Shown here: piece by piece, positions 18,944-27,332 of the stretch
How the letters are laid out: each line of letters opens with the position of its first letter
How positions within the stretch are numbered: the stretch's first letter is position 1
Source: Limnohabitans sp. Rim8
GTDB taxonomy: Bacteria; Pseudomonadota; Gammaproteobacteria; Burkholderiales; Burkholderiaceae_C
Reading direction: 5' to 3'
DNA: 43,356 nucleotides
Assembly: GCF_945869175.1 (NCBI RefSeq)
Contig: NZ_CAMBNZ010000011.1
Location: 1 to 43,356, forward strand
Notes under the pieces: model-generated
The model's input: only the letters and a program-made list of their open reading frames with translations
Databases searched by the model: none
Told to the model about the DNA's origin: nothing
Position numbers and translations under genes: made by a program

Positions 18944-20695
18944 TCAGTTCACGGGCTGTTCAAGCGCTGCTGTCAAAGGTGTCACCGAGCGGAAAATGAG
19001 CAGGGTCTCGTTTTTGTCGGTGGGCCGTTTGATGGCCGTTGCTTCTTCCCAGCCGAGCCGCTTGATTTTTTCCGACAACAAGGATGCGTTGACTTTGTCC
19101 ACAATGAGCCATGGGCAATCGGCTTGAGGCGTTTGCATGGGCATCAAGTGCACTTGTGCGTGGTGCTTGAGCGCTGTGCCTTGGGCTTTGCTGATGCCCG
19201 CATACTGCAGGCAAGTTGCAGGGCCAGTGATGGCGGTTATTTTTTCGACCAATGGCTCGTAGCCTCGGGCGTAATTGAGCAGCGGCAGCCACAAAGTGGT
19301 CAAGAGCAGCCAGCAAAGCACAGCACCTGCGGCAGGTAACACCAGGCTTTTCCAGATGGCTGCGGGCATCTTGCCCGTCCGCCATTTCACCAATGCGCCC
19401 CAAGACAGGGTGGCAAGCAGTGCCAAGGCAAATGAAACGATTGAAAACTCGGGCACAAACTCGGGTGCCAATCGGGCCACGTTGCGCGCCGGTGCTCCTG
19501 GCGTGCCCGTTTGCATGGCAAACCAGACGACCCAAATGGTGAGCGCGCAAATGCTGAAAAACAGCAAAGTGAACCAGTCGATCAAGGCCCCTAGGCTGCG
19601 TTTGAGGGTGGGCAATGCAAAGGCAGCCAAGGTGGCGATGGCCGGCAGCGAGGTCAACAGCGCGCGGTCCGACAGGCCGGTGAGCCAAGTCGCACCGATC
19701 GTCACGCCCACAAACCAAAGCGGTAAACCCAGATGGGGGTAACGCCAACCTTTGGACAGTTGCCCCCGCCAGCGCCACAGCGACCAAAGCGCCAAAGGCC
19801 AGGCGGGCCAAGTGAACCATGCGATCAGCTTGGCCAAGGCATGGATGTCGACCAGGCGGTGAGGCACCACACGCCAGCGCCACAAATCCAGCGCCCCTGC
19901 GGTGGTGATGCACAGCAGGCAAACCAGGGCCAACAGACCCAAGTCAAGCATGCTCAAGCGGCGTTGCGTGGGGGCTGGATGGGCCGCAGCGCAGATGAGC
20001 GAGCCACCAACGCCCAAGCACAGCGCCAAACTGGGGGCGCCCGACAGGGTCAGCCCCAGCATGCCGGTGGTGATGGCCAAAGCACTTTGCAGGCGATGGC
20101 GGGTCAATGTTGACAGTCCAAAAAACAACAAGGCTGCAAAACACAACTGGCTCAGCGCGGGCGTGGTTTCATGGGACAGTTGAGCCAAGCCCAAGCAAGC
20201 CAGCAGGGCCAACAAGCCGCCGTCGGCCAAAGCACGGGCATAGTCGGCGGGCTTGGCTTCTCCCCCAAACGCAAATGCCACAGGTTGTGCCGCCGGGTGA
20301 CGCGTCAGGGCATACACCGCATACCAAGTTGCTGCGAGTGTGGTCATCAGCATGACGATGAAGGGCAAGCGGGCAAACAAGTCCTCGAAACCTTCTGGCG
20401 CGAGCCGAACAAAGAATGCACCCAACCAATAAGGCAGCAAAGCGAGTTGGCTGTCGGGGCTGCCCAGCAGCGTGGGCTTGAGCCAACTGGTGGACTCGCC
20501 CAGGCCCGGTTGGGCCAGTTGCAGCATGTAGCCAAAGGCCTCCATGTCCTGGGATTTCCAGGGCGAACGGCCCCAAAAGCCGGGCAAAACATAGGCGGCG
20601 CACAGCAACAGCAGGTACAGGCGCGGCAGTCTGCGCACAGCGCTTTGGGCAACGATGGCTGGTGTGGGTTGTTTCACAGGCTCAAAAGATATCAA
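18944..20695 (-). CDS. Polytopic membrane protein, GT-C glycosyltransferase-like (PMT/ArnT type)
   Basis: A 583-residue protein with about a dozen hydrophobic helices and a soluble C-terminal domain of about 110 residues. The first periplasmic loop contains WGRSPWKSQDMEAFGYM, which resembles the acidic loop of ArnT/PMT-type lipid-linked sugar transferases (their Asp-Glu is Asp-Met-Glu here), followed by a WLKPTL segment. This suggests transfer of a sugar or similar group from a polyprenyl carrier, but I cannot name donor or acceptor. The C-terminal part includes a single CPWLIVDK segment. It is followed by the MATE gene after four bases. Confidence 0.7.
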   Translation of the reverse strand: MISFEPVKQPTPAIVAQSAVRRLPRLYLLLLCAAYVLPGFWGRSPWKSQDMEAFGYMLQLAQPGLGESTSWLKPTLLGSPDSQLALLPYWLGAFFVRLAPEGFEDLFARLPFIVMLMTTLAATWYAVYALTRHPAAQPVAFAFGGEAKPADYARALADGGLLALLACLGLAQLSHETTPALSQLCFAALLFFGLSTLTRHRLQSALAITTGMLGLTLSGAPSLALCLGVGGSLICAAAHPAPTQRRLSMLDLGLLALVCLLCITTAGALDLWRWRVVPHRLVDIHALAKLIAWFTWPAWPLALWSLWRWRGQLSKGWRYPHLGLPLWFVGVTIGATWLTGLSDRALLTSLPAIATLAAFALPTLKRSLGALIDWFTLLFFSICALTIWVVWFAMQTGTPGAPARNVARLAPEFVPEFSIVSFALALLATLSWGALVKWRTGKMPAAIWKSLVLPAAGAVLCWLLLTTLWLPLLNYARGYEPLVEKITAITGPATCLQYAGISKAQGTALKHHAQVHLMPMQTPQADCPWLIVDKVNASLLSEKIKRLGWEEATAIKRPTDKNETLLIFRSVTPLTAALEQPVN

Positions 20696-20786
20696 GGTAA
20701 AGTGGTTGGAGTGTGTCGCTCAAGCTGCGGCAGTGGCATGGCAGAAGTTGCACCTGGCCAATGCCAAACAAAACAAAACCAAACAA

Positions 20787-20818
20787 AAAGGGCAGGCCGG
20801 TTGCCCGGGCTGCCCTTT
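20787..20818 (-). terminator. Rho-independent terminator after rpmE2
   Basis: On the minus strand AAAGGGCAG pairs perfectly with CTGCCCTTT (nine bases), with an inner CCGG/CCGG extension and a TTGC-type loop. A U-rich run then follows. It lies 20 bases after the rpmE2 stop. Confidence 0.85.
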
Positions 20819-20838
20819 GGGAAACACCAATGCGCGAA

Positions 20839-21102
20839 TTACTTGGCGATGGTGGTGGTCTTGCCGAAACGGTTGCGGAACTTCTCCACGCGGCCACCCA
20901 TGTTGTCCACCGACTTTTGCGTGCCGGTGTAGAAGGGGTGCGACTCGCTGGTCGTGTCCAACTTGTACCAAGGCAACTCGCGACCGTCTTCCATTTTGAT
21001 CATCTCTTTGGTGTTGGCGCATGAACGGGTCACGAACTTGAAACCATTGGACATGTCTTGGAAGCAAACTTCACGGTAGTTGGGGTGAATGCCATCTTTC
21101 AT
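20839..21102 (-). CDS. rpmE2: 50S ribosomal protein L31 type B
   Basis: Component of the large ribosomal subunit near the central protuberance, bridging to the small subunit. At 87 residues it is the longer B type. It lacks the CxxC zinc motifs of type A (single cysteines at about residues 13 and 28) and has the typical [11 protein letters not shown] start and [13 protein letters not shown] end. B-type L31 often replaces the zinc form under zinc limitation; whether a type A gene exists elsewhere cannot be seen here. An AAGGA ribosome site precedes the ATG. It lies downstream of rho on the same strand, 84 bases away. Confidence 0.96.
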   Translation of the reverse strand: MKDGIHPNYREVCFQDMSNGFKFVTRSCANTKEMIKMEDGRELPWYKLDTTSESHPFYTGTQKSVDNMGGRVEKFRNRFGKTTTIAK

Positions 21103-21186
21103 GGGGGAATCCTTTTATTTTCGCTACGGCAGCCACTCTTCAGCCTATCTGAGAGCACTTTCCGCAAAACCTGCGATTATAGGGTA

Positions 21187-22449
21187 TCAGCCACCGCGCC
21201 GCATCATGTCAAAGAACTCGGAGTTGTTCTTGGTGGCTTTCATGCTCTTCAAAACCATTTCCATCGCCTCGATCTCGTCCATGTTGTACATGAACTGTCG
21301 CAGGATGCGGGTTTTTTGCAGCACTTCGGGTTGAAGCAGCAACTCTTCGCGGCGGGTGCCGCTGCGGTTCAGGTTGATGGCCGGGAACACGCGTTTTTCG
21401 TACAAACGGCGTTCCAGGTGGATTTCGCAGTTGCCCGTGCCTTTGAACTCTTCAAAGATGACCTCGTCCATTCTGCTGCCGGTGTCCACCAAGGCCGTGG
21501 CGATGATGGTGAGGCTGCCGCCTTCTTCCACATTGCGGGCAGCGCCAAAGAAACGCTTGGGGCGCTGCAAAGCGTTGGCGTCCACACCACCCGAGAGCAC
21601 TTTGCCAGACGAAGGCACCACGTTGTTGTAGGCGCGGGCCAGGCGGGTGATCGAGTCCAGCAGGATCACCACGTCTTTTTTCAACTCGACGAGGCGTTTG
21701 GCACGCTCGATCACCATTTCGGCCACATGGACGTGGCGCGAAGCAGGTTCGTCAAAAGTGGAGGAAATCACCTCACCGCGCACGTTGCGCTGCATTTCGG
21801 TCACTTCTTCTGGGCGTTCGTCGACCAGCAGCACCATCAGGTGTACATCGGGGTAGTTGGCGGTGATGGCGTGGGCGATTTGCTGCATCATCACCGTCTT
21901 GCCCGACTTGGGCTGCGCCACGATCAGGGCGCGTTGGCCACGGCCAAGTGGGGCAATGATGTCGATCACGCGGGAGGTGATGTTTTCCTCGCCCTTGATG
22001 TCGCGCTCCAAGCGCATCTGCTCTTTGGGGAACAGGGGCGTCAGGTTTTCGAACATGACCTTGTGCTTGTTGTTCTCGGGCAGGTCGTCGTTGACCTTGT
22101 CCAGCTTGGTCAGGGCAAAGTAACGCTCGCCGTCTTTGGGAATGCGCACTTCACCTTCGATCATGTCGCCGGTGTGCAGGTTGAAGCGGCGCACTTGGCT
22201 GGGGCTGATATAAATGTCATCGGTGCTGGCGGTGTAGCTCGAGTCCGGGCTGCGCAAGAAACCAAAGCCGTCAGGCAGGATCTCCAGTACACCGTCGGCA
22301 AAGACCTGTTCGCCTGCTTTGGCACGCTTTTTGATAATGGCAAACATGAGTTCCTGTTTGCGCATCCGACCGGTGTTCTCGATTTCGAGCGCGTCGGCTT
22401 GCTTCAGGAGTTCGGACACATGAAGTGCCTTGAGTTCATTCAAATGCAT
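21187..22449 (-). CDS. rho: Transcription termination factor Rho
   Basis: Hexameric RNA-dependent ATPase that loads on C-rich RNA and stops transcription. The 420-residue protein has the N-terminal helical domain ([18 protein letters not shown]), the cold-shock-like RNA-binding fold ([13 protein letters not shown], about residues 63-75), the ATPase with Walker [10 protein letters not shown] (about 175-183), Walker [17 protein letters not shown] (about 258-273), and the Q- and R-loop regions. Length matches E. coli Rho (419). It follows trxA on the same strand, but a terminator separates them, so it likely has its own promoter. Confidence 0.98.
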   Translation of the reverse strand: MHLNELKALHVSELLKQADALEIENTGRMRKQELMFAIIKKRAKAGEQVFADGVLEILPDGFGFLRSPDSSYTASTDDIYISPSQVRRFNLHTGDMIEGEVRIPKDGERYFALTKLDKVNDDLPENNKHKVMFENLTPLFPKEQMRLERDIKGEENITSRVIDIIAPLGRGQRALIVAQPKSGKTVMMQQIAHAITANYPDVHLMVLLVDERPEEVTEMQRNVRGEVISSTFDEPASRHVHVAEMVIERAKRLVELKKDVVILLDSITRLARAYNNVVPSSGKVLSGGVDANALQRPKRFFGAARNVEEGGSLTIIATALVDTGSRMDEVIFEEFKGTGNCEIHLERRLYEKRVFPAINLNRSGTRREELLLQPEVLQKTRILRQFMYNMDEIEAMEMVLKSMKATKNNSEFFDMMRRGG

Positions 22450-22631
22450 GGGAATTGGCCTGTGGCGAATCGGTCAACAGGAGACCGTTGTTCGGGGTAA
22501 CCGGGTGGAAATACTTTGGACCGGATGCCGCCCGGGGTTGGGGGCGGATGCTTCCGTCAGTGGGGGCGTGTGACCCTGTTCGGGCCGCCTTGTGGGAAAT
22601 TATGACAGGTTTTGTCTTGGGTTCTGAAAAC
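22450..22631 (-). promoter_or_regulatory. rho leader and probable promoter
   Basis: Between the trxA terminator and rho there are about 180 bases with no gene. On the minus strand a CATAAT box (about 22603-22598) could be a -10; no good -35 is visible. The transcript downstream is rich in C and has several CCCC tracts, as expected for a rut-like site through which Rho limits its own synthesis, as known in E. coli. Assignment here is inference. Confidence 0.4.
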
Positions 22632-22659
22632 AAAAAAACCGGGTCATCTCTGCCCGGTT
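22632..22659 (-). terminator. Rho-independent terminator after trxA
   Basis: On the minus strand AACCGGG pairs with CCCGGTT around a nine-base loop, followed by a run of U residues. It lies about 40 bases beyond the trxA stop and upstream of the rho promoter. Confidence 0.85.
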
Positions 22660-22699
22660 CTTCAGGGAAGGCAGGCAGGTGAGCTGCCTGTACGATGTT

Positions 22700-23032
22700 T
22701 CAAGCCAATTGCTGGTCGATGAATGCGGTCAGTTGGGACTTGCTCATGGCCCCCACTTTGGTGGCAGCCAGTTGACCGTCTTTGAAAATCATCAGGGTGG
22801 GGATGCCGCGGATGCCGAACTTGGCCGGAACATCACGGTTTTCGTCCACATTCATTTTGGTGACCTGCAGCTTGCCTTCGTAGACGCCAGCCACTTCGTC
22901 CAAGATGGGTGCAATCATCTTGCAAGGGCCACACCATTCGGCCCAAAAGTCCACCACCACCGGCTGGCTGGACTGGAGCACGTCGGCATCGAAAGTGGCG
23001 TCGGTAATGTGTTTGATCAGATCGCTGGCCAT
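22700..23032 (-). CDS. trxA: Thioredoxin 1
   Basis: Small cytoplasmic dithiol carrier that reduces disulfides in ribonucleotide reductase, methionine sulfoxide reductase and other partners. The 110-residue protein has the active site WCGPC (residues 33-37), the conserved buried Asp in VVVDFWAEW, and the cis-proline loop RGIPTLMIF. An AAGGA ribosome site precedes the ATG. The trxA-rho-rpmE2 order is typical of betaproteobacteria, though each gene here is separated from the next by a promoter-sized gap or terminator. Confidence 0.97.
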   Translation of the reverse strand: MASDLIKHITDATFDADVLQSSQPVVVDFWAEWCGPCKMIAPILDEVAGVYEGKLQVTKMNVDENRDVPAKFGIRGIPTLMIFKDGQLAATKVGAMSKSQLTAFIDQQLA

Positions 23033-23135
23033 GGCCTATTCCTTGTGAACATTGAAGATGCAGCTAAAGTCGTCTCTATTTTGACAGAATCCTTCCAAGT
23101 CCCACTGTCGCACAGGTGTTGGCAGACTTTCATCC

Positions 23136-24473
23136 ATGACTTTTTCTTCAGACCCTTCCTCATTGCCTGGCGACCCAGCGTTGTCGGTCGATGTCGCCAT
23201 TGTGGGCGGTGGCCCGGCCGGATTGATGGCCGCAGAGGTGCTCTCGCAAGCGGGCGTCTCAGTTCACTTGTTTGATGCCATGCCGTCGGTCGGCCGTAAA
23301 TTCTTGTTGGCCGGCAAAGGGGGCTTGAACTTGACCCACTCGGAGGAGCCGCATTTGTTTCGCACCCGTTATGGCGCGCAACAAGACCAGGTGGCCTCTT
23401 GGTTGAGTCAAATGGACGCACAAGGGGTCAGGGACTGGGCCCACAGCTTGGGCGTGGACACCTTTGTGGGCACTTCGGGGCGGGTTTTCCCTCTGGAGAT
23501 GAAAGCGGCCCCCTTGCTGCGGGCCTGGCTGCAGCGCTTGCGACATCCCGCTTCGGGTGTTCCGGTGCGGTTTCACATGCGTCACCGATGGCAGGGTTGG
23601 GACGGCGATCACTTGGTATTTCAAAACACGGGTGCCGAGGGTGTGAGGCGGGTGAGTGCGTGCGCCACACTTTTGGCGTTGGGAGGTGCCAGTTGGCCGC
23701 GTTTGGGATCGGACGGTTCTTGGGTGCCCGTGCTGGAGGAGCAGGGCGTGAGCATTGCCTCTTTGCAACCGGCCAATTGTGGTTTTGACGTGACGGGGCG
23801 AGACGGTCAAGGTTGGACCGAACACTTTCGCAGTCGATTTGCCGGGCATGCGCTCAAGTCGGTTGCCCTTCGGGTTGACGCCTTGTCTTCCAGTGCGAGG
23901 CTTGCTGAAAACCAGCCCGCTGAGGCCCCTATGTCCCCCAGATTCGAGCGAAAAGGTGAATTCGTCATTACCGACAGCGGGGTGGAGGGCAGCTTGGTGT
24001 ACGCGGCATCGGCTCTTTTGCGCGACGATTTGGCGCAGGGTCCTGCGCATTTCAGGCTGGATTTGTTGCCCGATAAAACCTTGGCGCAGGTGCAAAACCA
24101 GGTGCAGTGGCCGCGCGGCAGCCGGAGTTTGTCGAGTCATCTCAAAAGCCGCTTGGGCATTGACGGCGTCAAAATGGGCTTGTTGTACGAACTGTGTTCA
24201 CCTCAGACCTTGGCCCAACCCGAGGCCTTGGCGGCCAGTTTGAAGGGGTTGGCGATCTCACTTCAAAAACCCAGGCCTGTGGCCGAGGCCATCAGCACGG
24301 CGGGCGGTGTCAGGCGTTCAGCCGTCACGCCGGAGGGCATGCTCTTGAGGCGACCTGGGGTTTATTGTGCCGGTGAAATGATGGACTGGGAGGCCCCGAC
24401 GGGGGGATACCTTTTGACCGCTTGTTTGGCCAGTGGCCGGGCCGCTGGATTAGGTATTTTGACAAATTTGTAA
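23136..24473 (+). CDS. NAD(P)/FAD-dependent oxidoreductase (HI0933 / PP_4765-like flavoprotein)
   Basis: A 445-residue flavoprotein. The FAD-binding Rossmann motif VAIVGGGPAGLMAAE lies at about residues 20-34, followed by the family-typical VGRKFLLAGKGGLNLTHSEE (about 51-70). The end has AISTAGGVRRSAVT, GVYCAGEMMDWEAPTGGYL and CLASGRAAG. This matches the HI0933-like family, more specifically the branch known as PP_4765-type flavoproteins. Its physiological reaction is not established as far as I know. It is divergent from trxA, sharing a 103-base promoter region. Confidence 0.88.
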   Translation: MTFSSDPSSLPGDPALSVDVAIVGGGPAGLMAAEVLSQAGVSVHLFDAMPSVGRKFLLAGKGGLNLTHSEEPHLFRTRYGAQQDQVASWLSQMDAQGVRDWAHSLGVDTFVGTSGRVFPLEMKAAPLLRAWLQRLRHPASGVPVRFHMRHRWQGWDGDHLVFQNTGAEGVRRVSACATLLALGGASWPRLGSDGSWVPVLEEQGVSIASLQPANCGFDVTGRDGQGWTEHFRSRFAGHALKSVALRVDALSSSARLAENQPAEAPMSPRFERKGEFVITDSGVEGSLVYAASALLRDDLAQGPAHFRLDLLPDKTLAQVQNQVQWPRGSRSLSSHLKSRLGIDGVKMGLLYELCSPQTLAQPEALAASLKGLAISLQKPRPVAEAISTAGGVRRSAVTPEGMLLRRPGVYCAGEMMDWEAPTGGYLLTACLASGRAAGLGILTNL

Positions 24474-24556
24474 CATCTCATCACATATTGTGTAGACCTG
24501 AAGCCCTCTTGGCGCGTTGTGATGGGGTGAATCACTTCCACAAGAACGAGGTCGAC

Positions 24557-24850
24557 ATGTCTCCAGAAGCTTCCCAGGAATACCAGCGTGCTGTTGAAGA
24601 GGCCGCCAATGCTTTCATGAAAGTGATGGCTTTGCGTGGTTTCAACGTCCGTGACTATCCCCAAAACTTCGTCGCTCAAATGGCGCAGCAAACCAAGCTG
24701 GCTTTTGAAACCAACCGTTTGGGTGCCCATCAACATGCCGACAAACTGGTTTCTGAGTTGCTCCGCGCTGCCCCTGCTGCGCCCCAGCTGGTCAGCACTT
24801 CCAAGGTCAAAACCATGCCATTTCCAGCATTGCGCCGTCGAATGGCCTGA
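24557..24850 (+). CDS. Small conserved-looking protein of unknown function
   Basis: I do not recognise this 97-residue protein. It is soluble and mainly helical by eye: residues 1-60 contain an Ala/Glu/Gln-rich stretch (EYQRAVEEAANAFMKVMALRG) and a second helix-like part (AQMAQQTKLAFETNRLGAHQHADKLVSELLRAA). A basic end, FPALRRRMA, follows a flexible LVSTSKVKTMPF segment. The start is well supported by a GAGG ribosome site five bases before the ATG. It lies 83 bases after the flavoprotein gene and 78 bases from the far end of the SRP RNA gene. No cysteine and no signal peptide are seen. Confidence 0.7.
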   Translation: MSPEASQEYQRAVEEAANAFMKVMALRGFNVRDYPQNFVAQMAQQTKLAFETNRLGAHQHADKLVSELLRAAPAAPQLVSTSKVKTMPFPALRRRMA

Positions 24851-24927
24851 GGCGGTATCCATAGGGGTGAGCGGGGAAGGTCTGACTGAGGCCATCGCTC
24901 ATATCAACCCTCCTGAATAGATAAGGT

Positions 24928-25021
24928 GACGAGCCTTGACCCCGGCACTGGATTCACAGTTAGGGCTGCTTGGTTCCCCACCTGACCCGGTTGGCCGCTT
25001 CACCATGCGGGAAGGCCCGTC
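24928..25021 (-). ncRNA. ffs: Signal recognition particle RNA (4.5S, bacterial small type)
   Basis: RNA scaffold of the particle that binds Ffh and targets nascent membrane proteins. On the minus strand the domain IV core GTCAGG and AGCAGCC flank a small stem capped by a GGAA tetraloop (UGG-GGAA-CCA), as required for Ffh binding. The ends close in a ten-base helix: bases 25021-25012 (GACGGGCCTT) pair with 24937-24928 (AAGGCTCGTC), with one G-U pair. Further inner pairing joins CCCG with CGGG and CATGG with CCAGTG, the latter with one bulge. The total is about 94 nt, close to the E. coli 114-nt RNA. Exact ends are inferred from the helix and the promoter. It is divergent from dnaX. Confidence 0.9.
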
Positions 25022-25028
25022 AAGACAG

Positions 25029-25034
25029 ATTGTA
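25029..25034 (-). promoter_or_regulatory. -10 box of the SRP RNA promoter
   Basis: TACAAT on the minus strand ends seven bases before the first base of the terminal helix, which places the transcript start at about 25021-25022. No clear -35 box is seen at 16-18 bases. Confidence 0.55.
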
Positions 25035-25196
25035 GGCGAGCTGGCCCAGCCTTTTGAATCCAAGTGTGTTTTTTACTGTGAGCCGCGGCAGACCAGCGCC
25101 AACAACACGACATGGTTTTCGAGTGGGTGTTTGACCCGGCTGGCAGCTGTGTGGATCAGCCTGATTCGGCCTCGCCAGCCCGATAGAATCGGTGCC

Positions 25197-26963
25197 ATGT
25201 CTTACCTTGTACTCGCGCGCAAATACCGCCCCCGCAACTTCACCGAAATGGTCGGGCAGGAGCATGTGGTTCAGGCTTTGACCAATGCCTTGGTTCAGCA
25301 GCGTTTGCACCATGCTTACTTGTTCACCGGCACCCGGGGCGTGGGGAAAACCACGGTGTCGCGTATTTTGGCCAAGTCGCTCAATTGCCAGGGCGCAGAC
25401 GGGCAGGGCGGTATCACCGCCGAGCCGTGTGGTGTCTGTCAGGCTTGCCGTGACATTGATTCCGGTCGTTTTGTGGACTACACCGAGCTCGACGCTGCGT
25501 CCAACCGGGGTGTGGACGAGGTGCAAAGTTTGCTGGAACAGGCGGTTTACAAGCCGGTGCAGGGGCGCTTCAAGGTCTTCATGATCGACGAGGTGCACAT
25601 GCTGACCAACACCGCGTTCAACGCGATGTTGAAGACCCTCGAAGAACCCCCCGAATATCTGAAATTCGTGCTGGCCACGACCGACCCGCAAAAAGTGCCG
25701 GTGACGGTGCTCTCGCGTTGCCTGCAATTCAACTTGCGCCCCATGGCGCCTGAGACGGTGTTTGAACACCTGACGCAGGTGTTGGCGGCAGAACAATTGG
25801 CGGCCGAGCCTTTGGCGTTGCGATTGTTGGCGCGGGCCGCTCGAGGCTCGATGCGGGATGCGCTGAGTTTGACCGACCAAGCCATTGCCTTTGGCAACGG
25901 CTTGGTGCAAGAGGCGGGGGTGCGCCAAATGCTCGGCAGTGTGGACCGCAGCCATGTGTTGCAAATGATCGGCGCCCTGACCGAGGGCGACGGCGCGGCC
26001 GTGGTCAACCAGGTCAATGCCCTGCGCCTGCAAGGCGTGTCGGCCGCCGCCACGCTGGAAGACATGGCCATGCTGCTGCAGCGCATGGCGGTGATGCAGA
26101 TGGTGCCCAGCATGGAGCAAGACGGCGATGACCCCGATACCCAGGGCTTGGCCGATCTGGCCCAGGCCATGCCGGCCGAAGAGACGCAATTGCTCTACAG
26201 CCTGTGCCTGCATGGGCGAACCGAGCTGGGTCTGGCCCCGGACGAATACGCGGCCCTGACCATGGTGCTGCTGCGCTTGTTGGCCTTCAAGCCCCCAGTG
26301 GGATCGCCGGAAAAAAAAAGTCCGCGAACCCGCTCCGAACCCCTGACAAAAGCGCCTGAAACAACGCCTGCCCCTGCGGCTGCAGAAAATCTGTCCGAGC
26401 CACCTCCTTGGGAGGAGTGGCCTGACACGACCGATCATGCCGAGGAGCAGACTGTGGCCCCAGTGAGCCCGGAAAAACCGCCGACTGCGTTGCGTGCATT
26501 GCCGGTGCGAGAGGCGCCAGAGCCCTCTGCCCGATTGGACATGCCCCGGCCGGTGGTGCCGGCGGTGCTGCAGGCCACGCCAGAAGGCGATTTTTGGTTG
26601 GACGTGGTGCAAGGCTTGCTGACGCAAGACGCCATCCAAGCGCTGGTTCGGGAGTTGGCCCTGCAGTCGCAACTTTTGGCACGCGATGCTGACCAATGGC
26701 AGCTGCGCGTGGAGCGCGAAACGCTCAACCACCTCGCTAGCCGCGAGCGTTTGCAAGCGGCTTTGTCGGCGGCAGGCCATGGGAATGTGACGCTGCACAT
26801 CGAGATGGGCCCGGTGACCGACAGCCCTGCCAGGCGTTTGGCAATCAAGGCCGCTGAAAAAATGCTGGCGGCGCAAGAACTCATCCAAAGCGATCCCTTG
26901 GTCCAAGCCATGGTGCGTGACTTTGGGGCCAAAATCGTGCCCGGCAGCATTCAGCTGATTTGA
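25197..26963 (+). CDS. dnaX: DNA polymerase III subunits tau and probably gamma
   Basis: The clamp-loader ATPase of the replicase. The 588-residue tau has Walker A GTRGVGKT (residues 45-52), four zinc cysteines (64, 78, 81, 84), Walker B MIDEVHML and the SRC arginine finger. Domain III follows to about residue 370, then a Pro/Ala/Glu-rich linker and a C-terminal domain (from about residue 460) that in E. coli binds DnaB and the polymerase. I chose the ATG giving MSYLVLARKYRP, the universal start; an open frame further upstream crosses the SRP RNA gene. At codons 372-375 a run of nine A could make a short gamma form. ybaB and recR follow, the usual operon. Confidence 0.97.
   Translation: MSYLVLARKYRPRNFTEMVGQEHVVQALTNALVQQRLHHAYLFTGTRGVGKTTVSRILAKSLNCQGADGQGGITAEPCGVCQACRDIDSGRFVDYTELDAASNRGVDEVQSLLEQAVYKPVQGRFKVFMIDEVHMLTNTAFNAMLKTLEEPPEYLKFVLATTDPQKVPVTVLSRCLQFNLRPMAPETVFEHLTQVLAAEQLAAEPLALRLLARAARGSMRDALSLTDQAIAFGNGLVQEAGVRQMLGSVDRSHVLQMIGALTEGDGAAVVNQVNALRLQGVSAAATLEDMAMLLQRMAVMQMVPSMEQDGDDPDTQGLADLAQAMPAEETQLLYSLCLHGRTELGLAPDEYAALTMVLLRLLAFKPPVGSPEKKSPRTRSEPLTKAPETTPAPAAAENLSEPPPWEEWPDTTDHAEEQTVAPVSPEKPPTALRALPVREAPEPSARLDMPRPVVPAVLQATPEGDFWLDVVQGLLTQDAIQALVRELALQSQLLARDADQWQLRVERETLNHLASRERLQAALSAAGHGNVTLHIEMGPVTDSPARRLAIKAAEKMLAAQELIQSDPLVQAMVRDFGAKIVPGSIQLI
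26311..26320 (+). other. Slippery A9-G tract in dnaX (candidate frameshift or transcriptional slippage site)
   Basis: Nine A residues are followed by G, read in frame as GAA AAA AAA AGT just after domain III. Slipping back one base on A-AAA-AAA gives Lys-Ser-Ala-Asn and then a stop at 26357-26359, a product of 387 residues. The +1 frame stops at 26344-26346. Both shifts thus end soon after domain III, close to where E. coli gamma ends relative to its domains. No strong hairpin lies 5-10 bases downstream. A weak GGGA is found 8-12 bases upstream. Confidence 0.65.
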
Positions 26964-26998
26964 TTTAACCCATTTTTCACCCTCTTTAAGGAAACAAC

Positions 26999-27322
26999 AT
27001 GTTCAACAAAGGACAACTTGCCGGTCTGATGAAGCAGGCCCAAGCCATGCAAGACAACCTGAAAAAGGCCCAAGATGAATTGGCTTTTGTCGAGGTCGAG
27101 GGCCAAGCGGGCTCGGGCATGGTCAAAGTCTTGATGACGTGCAAGCACAGCGTGCGCCGAGTGACGATTGACCCCAGCTTGCTGGCCGATGACAAGGACA
27201 TGCTGGAAGATTTGGTGGCCGCCGCTTTCAACGACGCTGTGCGCATGGCCGAAGAGGTCTCGCAGCAAAAAATGGGCAAGTTGACCGCTGGTTTGCCCCC
27301 GGGCATGAAGCTGCCATTCTGA
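26999..27322 (+). CDS. ybaB: YbaB/EbfC family nucleoid-associated protein
   Basis: Small dimeric DNA-binding protein; homologues coat DNA and influence nucleoid structure and gene expression. The 107-residue product has the family pattern: [20 protein letters not shown], a coiled helix, the beta segment [19 protein letters not shown] and a C-terminal helix ending in a Gly/Pro-rich [16 protein letters not shown]. It sits between dnaX (35 bases upstream) and recR (10 bases downstream), the usual order. Confidence 0.95.
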   Translation: MFNKGQLAGLMKQAQAMQDNLKKAQDELAFVEVEGQAGSGMVKVLMTCKHSVRRVTIDPSLLADDKDMLEDLVAAAFNDAVRMAEEVSQQKMGKLTAGLPPGMKLPF

Positions 27323-27332
27323 TGGACTGACC

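Noticed and set aside
24936..25196. Extension of dnaX by 87 codons upstream
   Set aside because: The extension crosses the SRP RNA gene and its promoter, while MSYLVLARKYRP is the universal DnaX start.
26395..26420. Hairpin CCACCTCC/GAGGAGTGG as frameshift stimulator in dnaX
   Set aside because: It lies about 80 bases after the slippery tract, too far for a stimulatory structure, which normally starts 5-9 bases downstream.
25020..26906. 628-residue open frame antisense to dnaX
   Set aside because: Shadow of dnaX; very rich in Arg, His and Gln and without domains.
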